From positions 1-9,269 of the forward strand of contig JAJFLK010000354.1 in assembly GCA_021772735.1 (NCBI GenBank): a DNA stretch of 9,269 nucleotides. Direction: 5' to 3'. Position numbers and translations under genes: made by a program. The DNA is from Candidatus Sumerlaeota bacterium (GTDB lineage: Bacteria; Sumerlaeota; Sumerlaeia; MVZB01; JAJFLK01). This document shows, in pieces, positions 6,608-9,269 of this stretch. The notes beneath the pieces are model-generated. The model worked only from the letters and a program-made list of their open reading frames with translations, searched no databases and was not told the DNA's origin. How positions within the stretch are numbered: position 1 is the stretch's first letter; the number at the start of each line of letters is the position of its first letter.

Positions 6608-8272
6608 ATGGAGAAGCTCAAGAGCCGGCCCGCACTGTCGGCGTCGTCGCTGCTCGTTGTCGCGCTCGCCATCGCCGCTCTTGCCCGCCTGGTGCCCGTG
6701 GCGTTTGATACGCCCATCGGCCGTGACATCACCGAATACCAGAATGTCGCCGAGAACCTCGCCACACACCAGTGGTTCGGCATAGATATCAAGGCTTTCC
6801 ACGCGTATGAATCTTCGGCCGTTCACTACGCCGGATACGCTCGCCCGCCGATGCTCCCGGTGGTTCTGTGGCTCTCCGAAATGGTCGGGCCTGCCGATTG
6901 GGTCGCTCGGCTCATCGGCCCCTTGCTTTATCTTGCCTCGCTGACTCTCGCCTGGAGCTTGCTGCGCGGATTCTTTTCCCCCATCGCGTCGTTCTGGACG
7001 GTCGTGCTGCTCGCGGTTCATCCGGGCCTGTGGCGCGTGTCGCTCCTCCCGCTGACCGAACCGCTTGTCCTAATGCTCGTGTTGCTCGCGCTCTGGGCCT
7101 GCCTGCGCAGCCCCCAACCGCTCATCAGCGGACTCGCTGTGGCGCTGGCCTTCCTCGGCCGGCCCGGAACTGCGGTCATCGGAGTGGTCATCGGCGCCGT
7201 CTGGGCGGCCCGGGCCTGGCGCGAACGTCGTCCGGCGGGCGTCATCGTATTCTGCTTCGCCGCGCTGCTCGGACCGGCGGCGTTGATCGCGAGTAACCTT
7301 GCGAACGGCGCGCCACCGCTCCTGACGGCCCAGGGATTTCTATGGCGCGTTGTGCGATTCGATGAGGCTGTATTTTATTTACACCGCAACCCGATCTACG
7401 ATTCGGCGGCCGCGCTGATTGCCGATCGGGGCGCCGGATCCGTCGCGCGCGCAGTCGCAAAGAACATATACAATTACGGCCTCGCGCTGGGGAAAGCGTC
7501 CGATGGGCTGGCAATGATCCTGCCCTTGGTTCCGTTGGCATGGATGGGATTGCGCAAATCTCCACGCGTGGGATTCGCGGCCGCGCTTGGCGCCGTCGCC
7601 CTTGTGGATTTGACGCTCTACTGCGCTGCGTGGGCGACGTTTGATGCCGCGCGGTTTCTCACGTTCACGCGGTTCTTTGCCTTGATGTTGATTGTCCCAC
7701 CCGCCTTCGAGGCGATCGCCGCGATGACAGCGGGACGTGAATCGTCCTCATCGGCTTCTCCGGGATCATCGGATTCTTCGGTCGGGGGTTCGCGTCTTCC
7801 CCAGGCCGTCATGGCCATGATCGCCTTGACGTGGCTCTGCTCGATCGGCATGCGCTCATACGTCACCGTGCGAGAGCGCCAGACGGGGCGCTACCCCGCC
7901 GGAAGCCTCGCCGTGCTCTGGTTCACGCCGGACGCCGATGCCCTGCGCGCGTCATTCGAGAGCGCTTTCTCGAGATCGCCGCAAGAGCGCCCTCCGACGG
8001 TCGCCTCGAACGAGCCTTGGTTCACGAACCGCGAACTGCGCGTCCCCAGCTTCGTGATTCCATACGACCTCTACATGGATGAATGGATCACATTTCTCAA
8101 TTCGGGCGGCGCCGACGCGGTGCTGATTCACGAAGAAGATTGGCCCGGCGACTATTTGGGGAACCTTGCAGCCCTGCGCACCGCGCTGGCGGCCGACCGC
8201 TGGCGCGTAGTCCATGAAAAATCCCCCCTGCAATTGTGGTCCGCTCCCGACGGCCCGGCTAATTCTCTTTGA
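6608..8272 (+). CDS. Polytopic GT-C glycosyltransferase, GT39/ArnT-like
   Basis: A 554-residue integral membrane protein from ATG 6608. About ten hydrophobic segments are visible: 11-33, 81-93, 98-118, 124-141, 150-166, 172-200, 211-230, 301-314, 321-341, 352-374 and 399-415. After the first helix comes a periplasmic loop with GRDITEYQNVAENL (38-51), where Asp40 and Glu43 fit the acidic catalytic site of GT-C enzymes. ARPPMLPVVLWL (78-89) matches the RPPxxP motif common in GT39/ArnT relatives. These enzymes move a sugar from an undecaprenyl- or dolichyl-phosphate donor onto lipid or protein in the periplasm. A Ser-rich linker (379-394) separates the core from the last helix (399-415) and a soluble tail (416-554) with SNEPW and DAVLIHEEDW. 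It follows the FkbM gene by 43 bases on the same strand, so co-transcription is likely. Donor and acceptor are unknown. Confidence 0.85.
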   Translation: MEKLKSRPALSASSLLVVALAIAALARLVPVAFDTPIGRDITEYQNVAENLATHQWFGIDIKAFHAYESSAVHYAGYARPPMLPVVLWLSEMVGPADWVARLIGPLLYLASLTLAWSLLRGFFSPIASFWTVVLLAVHPGLWRVSLLPLTEPLVLMLVLLALWACLRSPQPLISGLAVALAFLGRPGTAVIGVVIGAVWAARAWRERRPAGVIVFCFAALLGPAALIASNLANGAPPLLTAQGFLWRVVRFDEAVFYLHRNPIYDSAAALIADRGAGSVARAVAKNIYNYGLALGKASDGLAMILPLVPLAWMGLRKSPRVGFAAALGAVALVDLTLYCAAWATFDAARFLTFTRFFALMLIVPPAFEAIAAMTAGRESSSSASPGSSDSSVGGSRLPQAVMAMIALTWLCSIGMRSYVTVRERQTGRYPAGSLAVLWFTPDADALRASFESAFSRSPQERPPTVASNEPWFTNRELRVPSFVIPYDLYMDEWITFLNSGGADAVLIHEEDWPGDYLGNLAALRTALAADRWRVVHEKSPLQLWSAPDGPANSL

Positions 8273-8350
8273 ACCCGCCCGGCAAGACATCGCCCGGCAT
8301 CGCCCCGAGATTGTCTCAACATTGCATGAACGGACTCACGGCATCTTCGA

Positions 8351-8587
8351 TTAGGAATCGCCCTTCTGCCTCAGCTCTTCGCCATCGCTCGTGCGATTGC
8401 TCTCGCCCAATCGCTGCGGCGCCGGCGGTCCCTCGGAATCGCTCATGTCAAGCGCTTCGATGGGGCCGACCGTATCGCGAAGCATCTCGACGATCCGCCG
8501 GTATGACTGGACTTCCATTCCCCGAAAATCGAGACGGATCTTGCCGTCCGGACCAATCTCGATCTCAAACTCTTCGGGCTTGGCCAT
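8351..8587 (-). CDS. Small DUF2997-like protein
   Basis: A 78-residue minus-strand ORF that converges on the glycosyltransferase gene, with 78 bases between the stops. The first 47 residues look folded: a strand (EFEIEIGPDG), a second strand (KIRLDFRGM), then a helix (YRRIVEMLRDTVG). This PDG-hairpin-plus-helix layout resembles the DUF2997 family, whose role is poorly known. Residues 48-78 are polar and probably disordered (EGPPAPQRLGESNRTSDGEELRQKGDS). On the minus strand a good Shine-Dalgarno site, GGGAGG (plus-strand 8599-8604), lies 11 bases before the ATG, with a nearer GGGG. No other gene competes for this interval. I consider it real, but the family assignment is tentative. Confidence 0.65.
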   Translation of the reverse strand: MAKPEEFEIEIGPDGKIRLDFRGMEVQSYRRIVEMLRDTVGPIEALDMSDSEGPPAPQRLGESNRTSDGEELRQKGDS

Positions 8588-8628
8588 GATGCCCCGGGCC
8601 TCCCAACTCAGACTGGACGAAACCTGAT

Positions 8629-8748
8629 CTAGCGACGCTCGCTCCGGATGCGGGCCCGCAGAAACCGCGCTGCATCACGCTCAATTCCGCGCAAGAAATC
8701 GCGCGCCCGATCTTCATGTTCTATCCGAAATCGCCGATACCTATCCAT
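8629..8748 (-). CDS. Possible 39-residue Arg-rich helical peptide
   Basis: On the minus strand ATG (8748) to TAG (8629) encodes 39 residues beginning MDRYRRFRIEHEDRARDF and ending RARIRSERR. Fourteen residues are Arg and eight are acidic. The spacing of hydrophobics (F, I, F, L, I, F, L, I) fits one amphipathic helix. It lies 41 bases upstream of the DUF2997-like gene on the same strand, so the two could form a small operon. Against it: no Shine-Dalgarno site precedes the ATG, and GC-rich DNA easily yields Arg-rich chance ORFs. I recognise no family. Confidence 0.3.
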   Translation of the reverse strand: MDRYRRFRIEHEDRARDFLRGIERDAARFLRARIRSERR

Positions 8749-8797
8749 AGAGAAGAGCGTGGTCAGACACCAAACTCTTTTTCTTCTCCCCTTTTCC

Positions 8798-8835
8798 TGG
8801 AAGTCCCCTCACCATAGGGGGACTTCCATTTTTTT
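8798..8835 (+). terminator. Strong intrinsic (rho-independent) terminator, plus strand
   Basis: TGGAAGTCCCC (8798-8808) pairs perfectly with GGGGACTTCCA (8818-8828) in an 11-bp stem with a nine-base loop, followed at once by seven T (8829-8835). The layout is textbook for transcription running left to right. No plus-strand gene lies directly upstream; the nearest is the glycosyltransferase ending at 8272. On the minus strand the hairpin is followed by purines, so it should not terminate leftward transcription. Confidence 0.85.
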
Positions 8836-9098
8836 CGTCGACTCACCAGAATCAGAGGCGCTTTTCTCTGGCAGGAGTCTGCGAGGTCAGGCCCTCGGGC
8901 CGCGATCCGCACCGCTCAAATGATTGATTTGAAACGAATTAGGCTTCTTGAATTCAAGCCGAGAATTTCATCTTTTGGGTCCCCTGGATGTGCGCTTCAA
9001 GAGAACTGCCCGGTGATGTGCCGAGCGGTAATCGGGGCTGCGCTCACTCGGCGATCAAGATTACCCGGAAGAGGCCATCCCCCGGTGCATCTGAGGCG
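8836..9098. other. Non-coding stretch with several fold-back sequences
   Basis: No supported gene is seen here. The stretch is locally less GC-rich than the genes. It contains an imperfect hairpin at 8840-8879 (GACTC/GAGTC outside, CAGAG/CTCTG inside), a 12-bp palindrome CTTGAATTCAAG (8947-8958), and two interleaved stems at 9020-9065 that could form a pseudoknot. I recognise no known riboswitch, tRNA, RNase P, tmRNA or SRP RNA. It may be the 5' regulatory region of a gene beyond the right edge, or simply a spacer. Confidence 0.3.
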
Positions 9099-9127
9099 TT
9101 GACACTTGAGGGGTAAAGGGTTTAAAT
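9099..9127 (+). promoter_or_regulatory. Candidate sigma70 promoter pointing right
   Basis: TTGACA (9099-9104) is a perfect -35 box. Exactly 17 bases later TTAAAT (9122-9127) matches four of six positions of TATAAT. Transcription would start near 9134 and run out of the window. The composition shifts to AT-rich around the -10, as expected. The gene it serves is not visible. Confidence 0.4.
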
Positions 9128-9269
9128 GCAGTCGCCTGTTTTTCACTTGAGCCGCAAGCAGGTCGCTCGGTCGAGCTCGACCGCAACCCGCACGGCAAGA
9201 ATTTAGAGAATGGGTTTAACGACGGACACGGCGTGCCGCCACTCTCCGGCGCATGACTGGGCCGCTCGC
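9128..9269. other. Likely 5' leader of a gene beyond the right edge
   Basis: Downstream of the candidate promoter I see a perfect 14-bp palindrome, GGTCGAGCTCGACC (9169-9182), which could be a dimeric repressor operator or a small RNA hairpin. Possible starts at ATG 9210 and ATG 9253 are open to the window end, but they are too short to judge. No gene is called. Confidence 0.25.

Noticed and set aside
8887..8906. GGTCAGGCCC...GGGCC resembling the core of bacterial SRP RNA
   Set aside because: The GGAA tetraloop and the AGCAG internal-loop side are missing, so it is not an SRP RNA.
8648..8923. 91-codon plus-strand frame
   Set aside because: It reads straight through the strong terminator at 8798-8835 and has a Ser/Arg-rich, motif-free product.
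9020..9065. tRNA or fluoride/twister-type RNA at the GATGTGCCGAGCGG region
   Set aside because: No cloverleaf, T-arm GTTCGA or CCA end can be drawn, and the conserved bases of those riboswitch and ribozyme families are absent.
8920..9102. 60-codon plus-strand frame
   Set aside because: No Shine-Dalgarno site, no recognisable domain, and it runs through palindromic sequence and into the -35 box of a candidate promoter.
9126..9206. 26-codon frame after an AAAGGG site, possible leader peptide
   Set aside because: Its ATG lies inside the candidate -10 box, so it would not be on the transcript from that promoter, and the product has no attenuator-like codon run.

Overview
The window is GC-rich bacterial chromosome with no phage, plasmid, CRISPR or insertion-sequence genes. 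It suggests a Gram-negative (diderm) organism: there is an outer-membrane secretin, a membrane-anchored periplasmic partner, and two genes of surface-glycan type. The lineage cannot be fixed from the sequence. The family mix and the repeat-like hairpin would fit an uncultured or environmental phylum (PVC, Hydrogenedentota or Sumerlaeota-like), but that is a guess.

Layout: (1) 1-633 is the 3' end of a ribosomal protein S1 gene, with two S1 repeats and the C-terminal tail. (2) 800-2506 is a superfamily 2 helicase with a UvsW-like substrate-binding region and a HARP-like N-terminus. (3) 2503-3018 overlaps the helicase stop by ATGA and encodes a small protein with one membrane anchor and a Thr-Pro linker. 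(4) 3024-5621, five bases later, encodes an 865-residue secretin. Genes 2-4 look like one transcription unit. (5) 5624-5717 is a perfect 28-bp inverted repeat that fills nearly all of the gap before the next gene. (6) 5728-6564 is an FkbM-family methyltransferase, and 6608-8272 is a polytopic GT39/ArnT-like glycosyltransferase. Both probably act on cell-surface glycans or lipids. (7) Two small genes may lie on the minus strand: a 78-residue DUF2997-like protein (8351-8587) and a possible 39-residue Arg-rich peptide (8629-8748). (8) 8749-9269 has no convincing gene. It holds a strong plus-strand intrinsic terminator, several other fold-back sequences including a possible pseudoknot, and a sigma70-type promoter pointing out of the right edge.

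Functional reading: the bitopic protein and secretin form a likely GspC/GspD-like pair for an envelope-spanning machine whose motor and pseudopilins are encoded elsewhere. The helicase is probably a DNA recombination or repair enzyme that happens to share their transcript. No complete new system is visible. The most unusual items are the 94-bp hairpin element, the HARP-UvsW helicase, the terminator that may end the plus-strand operon only after it has run antisense to the minus-strand small genes, and the extended secretin.
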